From positions 1,266,001-1,330,000 of the forward strand of contig CM035317.1 in assembly GCA_000497125.2 (NCBI GenBank): a stretch of DNA of 64,000 nt, read 5' to 3'. A program made the translations under genes and the position numbers. Below are positions 33,138-44,753 of the stretch, in pieces. Position 1 is the first letter of the stretch. Every line of letters begins with the position of its first letter. This stretch comes from Spironucleus salmonicida (Eukaryota > Fornicata > Diplomonadida > Hexamitidae). Below the pieces are notes generated by a model, which saw only the letters and a list, made by a program, of their open reading frames with translations, did no database searches and was not told the DNA's origin.

Positions 33138-35295
33138 TTTTAACAATATGACAGAATATCAAATATAATATCGATATTTTGTTAAACATGATAAACGCAT
33201 ACCTGCTTTAACAAATGTGGTTATTGTAAGCGTATTGGTATTAGTAAGAAATTTATACAATAGTTATTCTATACAAAAATAGTACCGCAGTATGTAATTA
33301 AAATCAACAAACGTAGTGTACTAAAGATTAAAATATTGTTAATTGATATATCACTCATGCGAGCATATAAGCAAAAACGAGACCTGCAATTCCTGCTCCA
33401 ACAGATAATACAATGTCACCATCTTTACATTCTCCATTAACGAGTTCCTAACCCTCTTCACACTCAATAGGTACACATTCATCCCCAACGAGTTCTTAAT
33501 CCTAGTTGCAAATGATTGGGATACATATACCCCCGTCTAAAAGATGCCCTTCATCGCATACTATTTATACACAATCATTTCCAACTAATTCGAAACCCTC
33601 TTTGCAGATAATAGGAGAACATTCGTTTTCTTAGAATATTTCACCATCTGGGCAGTTAGGATCTGTGCATATATTCTCAACGTTTACTTATCCGAGCATA
33701 CAGTCAACACAAACACCAGCAATAATAATCTGATTAAACTCGCATGAAAGATTCTCAATATCATAGAGATGTTTAGCTTCTTCAAAGATCTAATTAGCAA
33801 TAAAGTTGCAAACTACGCCATTTTTGTATTCAGTGTTAATACTTTCATCTCCAGGAGTATATGTGTATTCAATAATATCTTCATTGACAGTGGTAAAATT
33901 CAGTTAATATGTCTTCCCGTTTATGAATGTTGCTATACCTTTTTTGCAGTCATTCTTTACATTAATAGTACCATTAGATACTTTATACTCAATTTCTTCA
34001 CAATCAAAGGTAGAGATGTACAGTGCATCTATGATATAATATTCTTCGCTGATCTAAACTTGAAGGTTTGTGTTTGTTAAGGGAGTACGCTGTAAAATGT
34101 TGTCTTCATCGTCAAGAATAAGTTCATTAACTATTTATACTGTAAATTCATTACTACCTTATCTTACATAGAGCTGTTTTATTTCGTACCTTTCAAGGTT
34201 ATCTTCTACAATTTCCATTGTAGAATTATCGATATTAAAAATAAATTCAACAAAATTACAATTATTGATTTAAACAACGAAATCTTCTGTTTCGAAGGCG
34301 TTTTCAGCATTCATAAAACAATTACCAGCTGCATTTTTAGGTGTTGTAACAGGGTTTACAATTGTATTAGTTACATTGAATGTGGGATATTCAGATACTT
34401 CAATACTTTCTGTTGTTAAGTGAATCTACATTCTAACAGTAGTCTCATTTACAAATTATGCAAATGACTTCTTAAGCCCATCTTGTTAAACTACTGGGCA
34501 GTTTGTTACAAAGGAAAGTAAACCAATCATTTTTAAACATAGTAAAATAAAGTAGATACCAAATATTCGTAATAGATAAAGTGTCACTCTCCTAGCACCC
34601 AATTTAGAACACCTTCACCTTCTGGAAGCTAATGACTAACGTAGTTTAGCTAAAACTTTTTATTACTGCCTATTAAAACCTCAACAGTTTACTCTTATTT
34701 GAATTCCTCTGCATTTAGCATCGCTAGGATTAAATTATCTTTCATATCTTCTTCTTCCTTTATGGCGACATTTGACTCTATTATAAGAGGTTCTCTGCTT
34801 ATTATAGTTACCTGGTCGTTTGATAAATTAAGCAATTGTTGATCAAATGATTTATCTACACTTTTTATATTGATTTATTAATTAATAATATCGCAGCTAT
34901 ACCATAGCTATTTAATATTTGTGTAAATAATATCGTCGTGTTTAATAAATATTTAATTTTCTAGATACCTAAACCCTAATTATCTGAGTTAGTCTCCTTC
35001 TAATTCCAATTCTAACAATCCTCCTGTAAAGCATATGTAAATATTTTTATTCTTTATAATTAGATTAGTACACTTTTCAGGTATCACATTCGCTATGCTA
35101 TACAATATTCCTCCATTAAGACTCGAGATTATTAATCTAGACTCAGATAAAAATTGATTGGATATTTCTAAAATGCAAATAATATAGTCCTTATATATTT
35201 CGAAAAATTTAATTTGCGGTAATGTTTAGCCTCTCTACAAAACATCAGATTTCGAGTAAGCTTGATAAAGGAAAATAGTTGTTGCGGTGTAAAAT
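31345..35295. repeat. Left arm of a 3.95 kb inverted repeat
   Basis: Matches the reverse complement of 36371-40321 over 3951 bases at near identity; positions sum to 71666. I saw only a few differences (one near 31366, one near 34150). Outside the arms the sequences diverge at once. It holds the end of a WD40-like gene, a complete cysteine-rich protein gene and most of the tethering-complex-like gene. Confidence 0.95.
33355..34530 (-). CDS. Cysteine-rich surface protein (left copy)
   Basis: 391 aa, near-identical to the right-arm copy at 37136; at least one residue differs (Glu for Lys near residue 135). Architecture: short signal-like start (MIGLLSFV), an Asn/Thr-rich beta domain of about 270 residues, then about six Cys-rich units of the type C-xx-G-xx-LV-G-x-CV. 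It ends in a hydrophobic stretch (VGAGIAGLVFAYMLA) with no cytosolic tail. See the right copy for interpretation. Confidence 0.85.
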
Positions 35296-36308
35296 GGGCC
35301 AATTAAACTTTAAATGACATCGATTGCTCCTGGTATACATTAAATGAATAATTGACCATTTCTGATTTTTGGTGTGACATATTTATTTTAGCTAAGCATA
35401 TTAAGCCCAGCAGGAGTAGATGACAAGCAAAATGATTATTCAGCTGATATTTATTCATAAACAAAAATTTTATTACAATCTAGTTATATGTATAAATTAT
35501 TCTCACCATATGAAATGTTATAAACAGATGACATTAAAGGACCAATTATTTTTCTAACATAGTTTTAACGTTATCCTGTCCATTAAGCAATATTTTAAGT
35601 AAAATCAGAGGTATATAAAATAGGTAAACCACTTGAACATGGAATGGGTAATACTTCAACAACAGCGTGAGCATGATATTAAAGTTTGAAATCATAACTA
35701 TGGTGCCTTATAAATACTGAGCCATCAGCTAGTCCTGCAAAAACAATATCATTTTATAGAGCAAATGAAGTTATAGGACAATGATATTATTGAATGATTT
35801 AAACAACCATGGTGGTAGAATCTATTTTCTTTATCTCTCTATTATTAGCAAAGTAAATGTACCCATTTTGCTATTATATAAAGATTGAAGGTTTGGTTAT
35901 AAGAACAGGTGACTGATAATAAACTAATTCCTTTAACAAAGGAACTAACATGTTGTCTACAAAATGATATATAGAAATTTTTTGGTGCTCTCGCAATACA
36001 ACTACATTTTCAAAAGCCGTGATAAATTCAGAATCTTGAGGATACTCTGAAAAATTACAATAAGAACCTTTTATTGTATCAAAAGCAATGACTCTTTTCT
36101 TATTATAAATAAGCAACAGCGTGTCAGATCCACAATAACTTTATGTTGATAATATCTAATGCTTTGTTGGTGTATACTTATTGTTTAATCTGTTTAATAA
36201 ATGAGAAAACTAAAATATAGTATCTTTTGATGTTATATAGGTGTATTTCGAGGTAATCACAGGTTTAATATTATAAATTAATCCACCTAACATTAAAGGA
36301 ACGGACAT
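34584..36308 (-). CDS. WD40/beta-propeller-like protein, intact copy
   Basis: 574 aa. The 5' 337 codons lie in the spacer and the rest in the left arm. Repeated beta-blade-like strands with AFDTIKGS, ADGSVFIRHH and YTSDFTQNIAQW suggest one or two beta-propellers, though few classical WD dipeptides remain. The C-terminal 120 residues are helical and acidic (KEEEDMKDN), ending GVLNWVLGE. Such proteins are scaffolds. No family named. The downstream cysteine-rich gene begins 53 bases after its stop. ATG chosen as the first with propeller-like sequence. Confidence 0.7.
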
Positions 36309-36370
36309 GGAAATGGTGTAAATAAGATAATATATAATAGTAAAATAAACTTGATATATAAAAATATTAT
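35296..36370. other. Spacer of the 3.95 kb inverted repeat
   Basis: 1075 bases of single-copy sequence between the arms. It contains the start and 5' half of the WD40-like gene, read leftward. Only that gene's short upstream region adjoins the right arm. Confidence 0.9.
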
Positions 36371-36371
36371 A

Positions 36372-37082
36372 TTTTACACCGCAACAACTATTTTCCTTTA
36401 TCAAGCTTACTCGAAATCTGATGTTTTGTAGAGAGGCTAAACATTACCGCAAATTAAATTTTTCGAAATATATAAGGACTATATTATTTGCATTTTAGAA
36501 ATATCCAATCAATTTTTATCTGAGTCTAGATTAATAATCTCGAGTCTTAATGGAGGAATATTGTATAGCATAGCGAATGTGATACCTGAAAAGTGTACTA
36601 ATCTAATTATAAAGAATAAAAATATTTACATATGCTTTACAGGAGGATTGTTAGAATTGGAATTAGAAGGAGACTAACTCAGATAATTAGGGTTTAGGTA
36701 TCTAGAAAATTAAATATTTATTAAACACGACGATATTATTTACACAAATATTAAATAGCTATGGTATAGCTGCGATATTATTAATTAATAAATCAATATA
36801 AAAAGTGTAGATAAATCATTTGATCAACAATTGCTTAATTTATCAAACGACCAGGTAACTATAATAAGCAGAGAACCTCTTATAATAGAGTCAAATGTCG
36901 CCATAAAGGAAGAAGAAGATATGAAAGATAATTTAATCCTAGCGATGCTAAATGCAGAGGAATTCAAATAAGAGTAAACTGTTGAGGTTTTAATAGGCAG
37001 TAATAAAAAGTTTTAGCTAAACTACGTTAGTCATTAGCTTCCAGAAGGTGAAGGTGTTCTAAATTGGGTGCTAGGAGAGTGA
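36372..37082 (+). pseudogene. 5'-truncated copy of the WD40-like gene
   Basis: Carries the last 236 codons of the gene whose intact copy is at 34584-36308. The open frame begins at the arm boundary and has no start codon near it. The remaining frame is uninterrupted to TGA. It is a duplication fragment with no evident promoter. Confidence 0.8.
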
Positions 37083-37135
37083 CACTTTATCTATTACGAA
37101 TATTTGGTATCTACTTTATTTTACTATGTTTAAAA

Positions 37136-38311
37136 ATGATTGGTTTACTTTCCTTTGTAACAAACTGCCCAGTAGTTTAACAAGATGGGCTTAAGAAGTC
37201 ATTTGCATAATTTGTAAATGAGACTACTGTTAGAATGTAGATTCACTTAACAACAGAAAGTATTGAAGTATCTGAATATCCCACATTCAATGTAACTAAT
37301 ACAATTGTAAACCCTGTTACAACACCTAAAAATGCAGCTGGTAATTGTTTTATGAATGCTGAAAACGCCTTCGAAACAGAAGATTTCGTTGTTTAAATCA
37401 ATAATTGTAATTTTGTTGAATTTATTTTTAATATCGATAATTCTACAATGGAAATTGTAGAAGATAACCTTGAAAGGTACGAAATAAAACAGCTCTATGT
37501 AAGATAAGGTAGTAATAAATTTACAGTATAAATAGTTAATGAACTTATTCTTGACGATGAAGACAACATTTTACAGCGTACTCCCTTAACAAACACAAAC
37601 CTTCAAGTTTAGATCAGCGAAGAATATTATATCATAGATGCACTGTACATCTCTACCTTTGATTGTGAAGAAATTGAGTATAAAGTATCTAATGGTACTA
37701 TTAATGTAAAGAATGACTGCAAAAAAGGTATAGCAACATTCATAAACGGGAAGACATATTAACTGAATTTTACCACTGTCAATGAAGATATTATTGAATA
37801 CACATATACTCCTGGAGATGAAAGTATTAACACTGAATACAAAAATGGCGTAGTTTGCAACTTTATTGCTAATTAGATCTTTGAAGAAGCTAAACATCTC
37901 TATGATATTGAGAATCTTTCATGCGAGTTTAATCAGATTATTATTGCTGGTGTTTGTGTTGACTGTATGCTCGGATAAGTAAACGTTGAGAATATATGCA
38001 CAGATCCTAACTGCCCAGATGGTGAAATATTCTAAGAAAACGAATGTTCTCCTATTATCTGCAAAGAGGGTTTCGAATTAGTTGGAAATGATTGTGTATA
38101 AATAGTATGCGATGAAGGGCATCTTTTAGACGGGGGTATATGTATCCCAATCATTTGCAACTAGGATTAAGAACTCGTTGGGGATGAATGTGTACCTATT
38201 GAGTGTGAAGAGGGTTAGGAACTCGTTAATGGAGAATGTAAAGATGGTGACATTGTATTATCTGTTGGAGCAGGAATTGCAGGTCTCGTTTTTGCTTATA
38301 TGCTCGCATGA
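37136..38311 (+). CDS. Cysteine-rich surface protein, tail-less C-terminus (right copy)
   Basis: 391 aa, starting at AAAAATG. Short signal-like N-terminus, then an Asn/Thr-rich domain with several NxT/NxS sites. About six repeats follow, such as CKEGFELVGNDCV and CDEGHLLDGGICI, each with the pattern C-x5-L-x2-G-x2-C. A hydrophobic end without a charged tail follows: a GPI-anchor-like signal or a tail-less anchor. The layout recalls diplomonad high-cysteine membrane proteins and EGF-like surface coats, but CXXC motifs are few. A longer relative is at 48554. Probably a surface or adhesion protein. Confidence 0.8.
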
Positions 38312-38528
38312 GTGATATATCAATTAACAATATTTTAATCTTTAGTACACTACGTTTGTTGATTTTAATTACATACTGCGGTACTATTTTTGTATAGAAT
38401 AACTATTGTATAAATTTCTTACTAATACCAATACGCTTACAATAACCACATTTGTTAAAGCAGGTATGCGTTTATCATGTTTAACAAAATATCGATATTA
38501 TATTTGATATTCTGTCATATTGTTAAAA

Positions 38529-40526
38529 ATGACAGATTTAGATCCTATAACTTTCTAGCTCCTGATAATGCGAAAATCATACTTAAAAGGGTAGAATCAA
38601 CTGGTTTAAAAGATGTAACCTTCATTTTATTAACATATTATCTCATTACTATCTTACCCTCTATCTTCATAGAAAATTAAATAAATTGTGACATAGTATG
38701 TACTTACCTCGCGTATTTCAATATCTTAAGCTAAGACAGAATTATTATTTTATCAATAAAACTTTTTTTCGCAAAACTACGTACAACAGTGTCTGAAACT
38801 CTCATAGATCGCCAGGTCATCTCTCCCAGACACGAAGTCTATTAATTCTAGACTTACAACATATATCGCAACCTTATCGCAAATAAAATAGCAAAGTCAA
38901 GTCCAATAAGAGGAACTATCAGATCAAATCAGGTTGAAGCTTCTTTACTAGGCACATGATAGTATGAAGCGTTCTCTTGAAGTTCTCAAGCAGGTAAAAA
39001 AGGTACTTCCTCCACTATAAAAATTTGAATAGGCACTTGAAGATGGTGATATTGAAGTAGCAATTATGAATTATGATCAACTCCTAGCATTTCAGGATCT
39101 GAGAAATATTTCCAGTCTGAAGGCCAGAATACCATACTTGTCTGAGGAACTTGAAAAGCGTATCAGAAGGTCTCTACTACCAAAATTCACTAACTTTATG
39201 CCATCTCATGGCATATCATTATAGCAAACACTAAATAATATCGGAATTGACGTGCAGTCCCTGATAATATATGCGTTCAAAAATCAAATATAAGAACTTA
39301 GTAGTTTCACGATATCTTCCTTCTTTGATTTCCACTTCTTCGCTTCAAAAGCAATGAAAGCAATTCTGGTCACGCTTTGGAATGCACGCCTTTTCAACGT
39401 ATTCTTGAAGAAAAACGAACTCTTTGATATGTTTTCCATAGTATTTTAACCGATATTCAGCTTCAGATCTGAGCTAAAGTATGAAGAGATATCACAGTTT
39501 ATGCGTACAATAAGCGAGATACGGCTCCTGTTCCTAGTGTCTGAAGCTTTCTTCGAAACTTAACTAGATACCCTAAAGCTGAAGTTCACCCATCTTTGTA
39601 CTCTTATATTTTGTGAGACGATCTGCACAGAATTGTCAATGCTTGCCGCCGATGATTGTAATTCAATAGGCTCCATCACGTCTGATTTCATCACTTTGGC
39701 CGACCAGTTATCGGACATAGCACAACTAGCAGCAAATTTCTAGAACGGATCTTTCAGCAAAGCAATTGCATGCTGCTTCCGGAAGCTTCACATCACCTTT
39801 ACACCACAGTGCTACTGGAGCTTGTCTGAAGTAGAAATCTCGATATAGAACGTAATGGGAACCGTGTGTAAAATCTCATCCGTGCTAGGGTGCTCCCTGG
39901 GTATCGTCTTAGCAAAAATAAAATCTTTTGCCGTAGACAGTATTAGAACAGTATTTGGGATCAAATATGTTGACACCCTACATGACATTAGCGATGTTAT
40001 GAGTCGCTAAACCGCGAAACTCAAAACTCACTAAACCAGCAGATATACCCCAACGCTGCAATCCTTTCTGCGCCTCCCGAGCCAGCAAATATTGCAGCTG
40101 CTCAAAGATTCGTCAGCAAGCATCGACCTCTTGGCTTCCTTGAACCTCTTTACCGAGGCATTCCGGGATACTATCGCGAGCAACAAGAAGCTCATCATCA
40201 CGTATGAGCCCTACCTGCAAGCATTCACACAGGATGCCAGCCTACCGTCTAAAATCGCAGCATTCACCACCGCCACCTGCTTCGACCCCCGCGGCATTCC
40301 AGACCATGCCGACGTCTTCCTGCACGCCTTCTCTAACCTCACTTAGACCACAGTTGCAGCAGAAGGTCGTCGCTATCTTAAGCAGGCTATGTTACACCAA
40401 GTTATAGAGGAAATTTAAAACAATCCTACAAGTTCATTAAAACTCAAAAAATTACACTAGAAATTACTTCAATATAAGATTCTGCCAATTGATGATTTTC
40501 TAGGTTTTGCAGCTAAGTGTGAGTGA
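38529..40526 (+). CDS. Tethering-complex (COG/exocyst, CATCHR-like) subunit, tentative
   Basis: 665 aa, intact copy starting at AAAAATG (MTDLDPITFQ). Almost wholly helical, with an N-terminal coiled-coil-like part (SQIKQQSQVQQEELSDQ, MKRSLEVLKQVKKVLPPL). Then comes a QALEDGDIEVAIMNYDQLL stretch, reminiscent of vesicle-tethering subunits, and long helical bundles to the C-terminus. This layout fits COG, exocyst or GARP subunits that dock vesicles at Golgi or plasma membrane. The exact subunit is unknown. The last third is GC-rich. Its stop lies 5 bases from the stop of the opposing SSF1/PPAN gene. Confidence 0.6.
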
Positions 40527-40531
40527 AAATA

Positions 40532-41569
40532 TCATTCCCTACCCTTTCTCTTCATCTTTTTATCAACTTTCCTTCCCTTCATTATTTTACCGTCTTTTCC
40601 TTTTGCCATTTTTACTTCTTCCTCTTACTATTTCTTCTTTGCATCACTAACTTCCCTCCTTTCTTGTCTTGTCTTGTGGACATATTCGTAGACTTATTTA
40701 CCTTTTATGCCCATCTTATTTCCTTCTTAATCACCCTGCATAGCCACCTTTGCCACATTTTTAGCCTCATTATCAGCTTTCTTATCTTCCTCAACCTTAG
40801 CCTTTCTTTACTTCTCGCTAAGCATTTTACTAACCAGTTTCTGTCGCTTTCCTTCTAAAAGCACTCTTTCCTGTGCCTTTTTAGCCAAAATTTGCTATTC
40901 TTAGGCAGTTTTATCTGCAAATTTATTGAACAAAACTACACCGTCAAAAACGCCATTAACTGCTTTAACAGGTGTCAAATCTATTCTAGGTCCGAGTTCG
41001 ACAAGTGGAGCAGACGTTGTTTAAGCTGCCAATTGTTCAAAATTTTCATAAGATGCGAAGTTTAGTTGCTTTTGTCGAAGCTTTAAAAGCAATGAAGACA
41101 CGTTTTCCGCACCTGTAAAACGATAATGCCTAATCTGGATTTATTGATTGTGGTAATTTACGAGGAGAATTCGCTCAGGGGTTGCAGATTTGTCAAGACT
41201 TGGGAATAGTGATTAGAAGAGCTATTTAGATAGTTTCGATTGAATTGAATTATCGAATCCAGAGAAAATAGTAAGAACCTCTGATTGATAAACTGGAGGA
41301 GAAGAAAGGGTCGAATAGCTTTGCACATCGAATGTCAGTGTTGGGCCTTATGGGACTCTTGTAATATCGAATTAGATGCCTTGGAGAGTAGAAGAAAACT
41401 TCCATAGGAAGGAAATTTCTAGGTTCGCAGCTACTGAAAGAATATCCTTTGTTGAATTATGAAACTTGAAGTTAGGAAATGAATGTGGATACAAAAGTTC
41501 ATTCAGGTGAGCCTTTAGTTCAAATGCCGCGGGTGGAATACTAGTCCTATTGTATATGAGTGTGTTCAT
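40532..41569 (-). CDS. SSF1/Peter Pan (Brix-domain) ribosome-assembly factor
   Basis: 345 aa. The Brix signature FDITRVPQGPTLTFDVQSYS matches the family's LRIARLPQGPTLTFRV motif near residue 68. NSIQSKLSKQLFQSLFPSL and ERILLVNYHNQQIQIRHYRF match conserved Brix blocks. The C-terminal 120 residues are Lys/Glu-rich and helical. SSF1/PPAN acts in nucleolar 60S subunit assembly and 27S pre-rRNA processing. Gln uses TAA/TAG throughout. Start fixed by the CCACTCC element and a conserved N-terminus. Tail-to-tail with the tethering-complex-like gene. Confidence 0.9.
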
Positions 41570-41574
41570 TTTTA

Positions 41575-41582
41575 TGGAGTGG
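41575..41582 (-). promoter_or_regulatory. CCACTCCA upstream element (SSF1/PPAN gene)
   Basis: On the minus strand CCACTCCA lies 5 bases before the ATG at 41569. Confidence 0.45.
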
Positions 41583-41814
41583 AATACGGAATGAATATTA
41601 TTATAAGATATAATAATATTAGTCTTAGTAATTACTTTAATTGATATTAATATTAGCGTAGAACAATTAATTTTATCCTTATTTAGTTAATTAATCTAAG
41701 ATATTGATTAATTTTTTGCTTCTAATGATGGTTACAAATTGATAATTTTATAAACATAAATATACTATTATATAATATTAAGAGGTAATTGCTAACCTTT
41801 CCATATTCCGCAAA

Positions 41815-43320
41815 ATGTTTATCGACCAAACAAAATATGACAAAAAACTCCCACACGAACTTAACCGTAGACGATTAGAAGAAACCTAACGCTCATATTA
41901 TTAGGCTGCCGTAAACGATAATACTAGAGTATCTCACATTAATAACGTAGTAAACAAGAAAATCGCACCATAAATTGTGCGTATGTCAATCGAAGAGCTT
42001 AGAATGCGTATTATGGAAAAGGAAGGAAGTAGAAGAAAAATGCTAAAGAGTATATTCGATGCGGAAAAACGTGAATTTGACTCTATTAATAACTTAAAAC
42101 AACAAGCTTTCAATTCTCAAGATTCACGAATGAGCCGTCTGGAAGAACAGGCTGTGCAGATTCGCCAACAAACAAAATAAGACACCGAGATTCACAACAA
42201 ACGCGCCTATATTAGATAATGGGAAAATAACTGCGATGAACTCAGAGGTGCCGAAGCCGCAATCAATGCTAGAGCATGTAGGCTGCAATGGGATCTTTAA
42301 AATTATAGTAAAAAAGAAAATGTGAATTGGGAACGAAAACGTGAAATGTGCATTGACTCTATCGTCGTAAACGACTACAAACAGTTCCTTATTGACCAAA
42401 AGCAGGAAGAAGCACGTAGAATCGAAAAAATGCTTCTAAATAAGCAGTCTCTTGACGAGTAAATGGACGAGAAATCAAGAATTGAAGGCGGAATTCTAGC
42501 CTAAAATTTATAGGCAGAGGCACGCGAACGTGAAATGCGTGAATACGGATTTTTAATCGACCGTTTAGCAAGCGATATTTAGCTTTAAAAGAATTACTTT
42601 AACAGAGCTGAGTTGGAGTGTTAAATTGCCGTTGAAGAAGCGAAAAAGAAGGCGGGAAAGGAAATAGAACTCTTCGATGGTTAGAAATTGATTAAGGAGA
42701 TCAGGGAAGAGTAAAAATAAGCTCATTTAAAGCGATACGAGGATATGTGTAAAGAACGCGACTTGTAGTTGGCTTTTTGTGCATTAGTTTATTAGCGGAA
42801 TTAAATCAAAAACTGGGAGGACAAAATGGTCGACAAAATGTTTATTCAGAATGTGAATAGCAGAGACAATTAGTTGCTATAAAGAGAACGTGATGAATTA
42901 AAGAAGCGTTAAGAAATAAATGGGTCATGCCTGTAACATAATTTATGGTAAGAGGGTTAGAAAAAATAGGCTAAAATTGATGCAGATTCGACTAAAAAAG
43001 ATGTTTTAAAGGCCATTTATGCTGATATGGCGTTGTTGGAAAAAGAAAAATTAGATGCATTGATTAAGAAGTTAGACGATTAGAAGTAGTATTTGGCTTA
43101 TTTATACATGCAGGATGATGAGAAAGATGACAAATCGTAGTCAATTAAATAGGAGAAAAAAGACTACTCTAACAAGCAAAAGTAAGACTTATAGGACGAT
43201 CTTATGCGCATTCAACAAAGCCTTGGCGACTAGGCAGAGAGGATAAAAGAGCTGGATAGTATTAGATTCGAAGACAACGAGCGTCCTACAATCAAACAGA
43301 AATAGTGGTATAATATATGA
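41815..43320 (+). CDS. Trichohyalin-plectin-homology coiled-coil ciliary protein (CFAP53-like)
   Basis: 501 aa, starting at CAAAATG. Nearly continuous helix rich in Glu, Lys, Arg and Gln with many Arg/Glu heptads (EEARRIEKMLLNKQSLDEQMDEK, AEAREREMREYG). Length and composition match TPH-domain microtubule inner proteins such as CFAP53 (about 510 aa), which line ciliary doublets. Assignment rests on composition and length, so other TPH members are possible. A flagellar role fits the CFAP57 and dynein-like genes at 56-64 kb. Dozens of TAA/TAG Gln codons. Confidence 0.65.
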
Positions 43321-43335
43321 AGTGAAAATATGCAC

Positions 43336-43578
43336 TCACTCAACATTTGCACTGTCCTCATTTTCAATATGTCTTAATGTGGCCAGGGAGATCGTCATTG
43401 TCTAAGAATAATCAGATTCATCTAGAATCTAATTCATTTCCTCACACGATTTTGCTGATGGAATATATTCCGATTTTTGGTTGCTTATTATTGGAAGTGG
43501 TGTAGTCAAAGATTTTGTCAAAAGCGGTGGTGTATGAGGTTCAGTTTCTTATAGTTTTATGCATGCACATGCACCCAT
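43336..43578 (-). CDS. 80-aa MG-starting protein with N-terminal cysteines
   Basis: Begins MGACACIKLQETEPHTPPLL. Gly2 with Cys4 and Cys6 fits dual N-myristoylation and palmitoylation. The rest is polar, with TTPLPII and a mixed helix near the C-terminus. Probably a small membrane-anchored adaptor. The stop lies 15 bases from the opposing TPH gene's stop. Confidence 0.65.
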
Positions 43579-44012
43579 TTTTTTATATATTTAAATTATA
43601 TAAAAAGCTATGAATAGGTCTTTTGCGGATATGGGTTTCACTAGTTTTTAGGATAAAATTTAAATTTATAAAAAATTGGGATATAAATATTTCTAAAAAT
43701 AGATAAATTGCTGAATTAAAAATATTAAATTTATTTAGCAAAATTTAGTAAAGAATTATAATAGAAGAAATGTATTGAATAATAATAAACTTAAATATAT
43801 ATTTATATTATATGATGAATATGGTATTAGCTTAATAGTTAAGAGACTATTCTTAAATTCATAAAAAATATAATAAAGTTTACATAATTTAGCTCTAAAT
43901 TATATTCATTAAATTATTGGTTGTTAAGTATATAGTTGCTTCTGATAAGTTTTTCACATATTTTGATGGTATAATTATCAATTTTATAACAATATTTATA
44001 GATAATCATTAT

Positions 44013-44753
44013 TCACTAATACTCATTCTTTAAACTTTACAAAACAATTCCACAAATATAGTCCCCGCAAACTATATCTTCTTCGACATCAAATTTGTCA
44101 GAAACATACCAAATAGCGAAGTGAGGTGATTCCTTTAAACTGGATATACGCTGAATTTCTCTCAACCTTTGTGTGTAATATTTTTACGTTTACTCCCATA
44201 ACCTTGCATTTTCAATTTATTTCACACCAATTTCAAAATGATTAATCCCAGTTTTTCCTAGCTTCAAATTTAAAGGTAAAATAGCAATTTCATCATTGGT
44301 AATTTTATCTTCTACGAATTTAAATCTATTATTTATAAACTCTGCTTATGCCCTAGCGCATTCATCAAATTCAATCTATAAAGGTAAATTTATCTCAGAT
44401 CGGATTCTAGCTATTCCACAGATAAGAATAGATAGAGGAAAGGTTATTGGCAGTAATGTAAAACTTACTAATTAATCAATTTTGCGTATAAATTTTTACA
44501 AATGCGAGGAAACATGTTAAGAATTTCTGGATGGAATTTAATTTGCTATTTCTGCTCTTTTTGAAAAGCCATATGTCATAAGTGCAGTAATAAACTATTT
44601 GTGTTCTGTCGATGTCCAATGCCCTGACTTTTCTTTAGGCCTAGCCGATTATTAACTTTCTAATATCTATATTCTATTTTCTAATTCTTGTATACGCTAA
44701 ATCAAATAGTTCATGCTATAAGGCTCTGTAAAAGATAATTCAAAAAAAGACAT
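44013..44753 (-). CDS. SHAQKYF-type Myb/SANT protein
   Basis: 246 aa. After a short helix (residues 1-40), one Myb repeat reads GHWTSTEHKQFITALMTYG, then AEIANQIPSRNSQHVSSHLQKF, matching the R1-type SHAQKYF class (GxWTxEEHxxF...VASHxQKyF). These bind DNA as transcription regulators, often I-box-like GATA cores. The rest, about 140 residues, has no known domain. Diplomonads have few Myb factors; a Giardia Myb drives encystation genes. Start at AAAATG. Confidence 0.85.

Larger units (their letters stand above)
36371..40321. repeat. Right arm of a 3.95 kb inverted repeat
   Basis: Inverted copy of 31345-35295. The inner edge cuts the WD40-like gene and the outer edge lies inside the intact tethering-complex-like gene, which continues to 40526 in unique sequence. 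Confidence 0.95.

Noticed and set aside
38477-38680. Hydrophobic frame starting MFNKISIL on the right arm, mirrored on the left
   Set aside because: It overlaps the start of the tethering-complex-like gene in another frame. That gene has a better start (AAAAATG at 38529) and continues for 665 codons.
38695-38705. GTATGT, a possible 5' splice site in the tethering-complex-like gene
   Set aside because: The reading frame passes through uninterrupted and continues with matching helical sequence, so no intron is needed.
31345-40321. Palindrome as a long-read adapter artefact
   Set aside because: Such artefacts give perfect fold-backs without a spacer. Here there is a 1.08 kb unique spacer, different flanks and a few arm differences. 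It cannot be fully excluded from sequence alone.
40523-40858. Very hydrophobic Phe/Leu-rich plus-strand frame
   Set aside because: Antisense of the Lys/Glu-rich C-terminal part of the SSF1/PPAN gene, whose Brix motifs are unmistakable.
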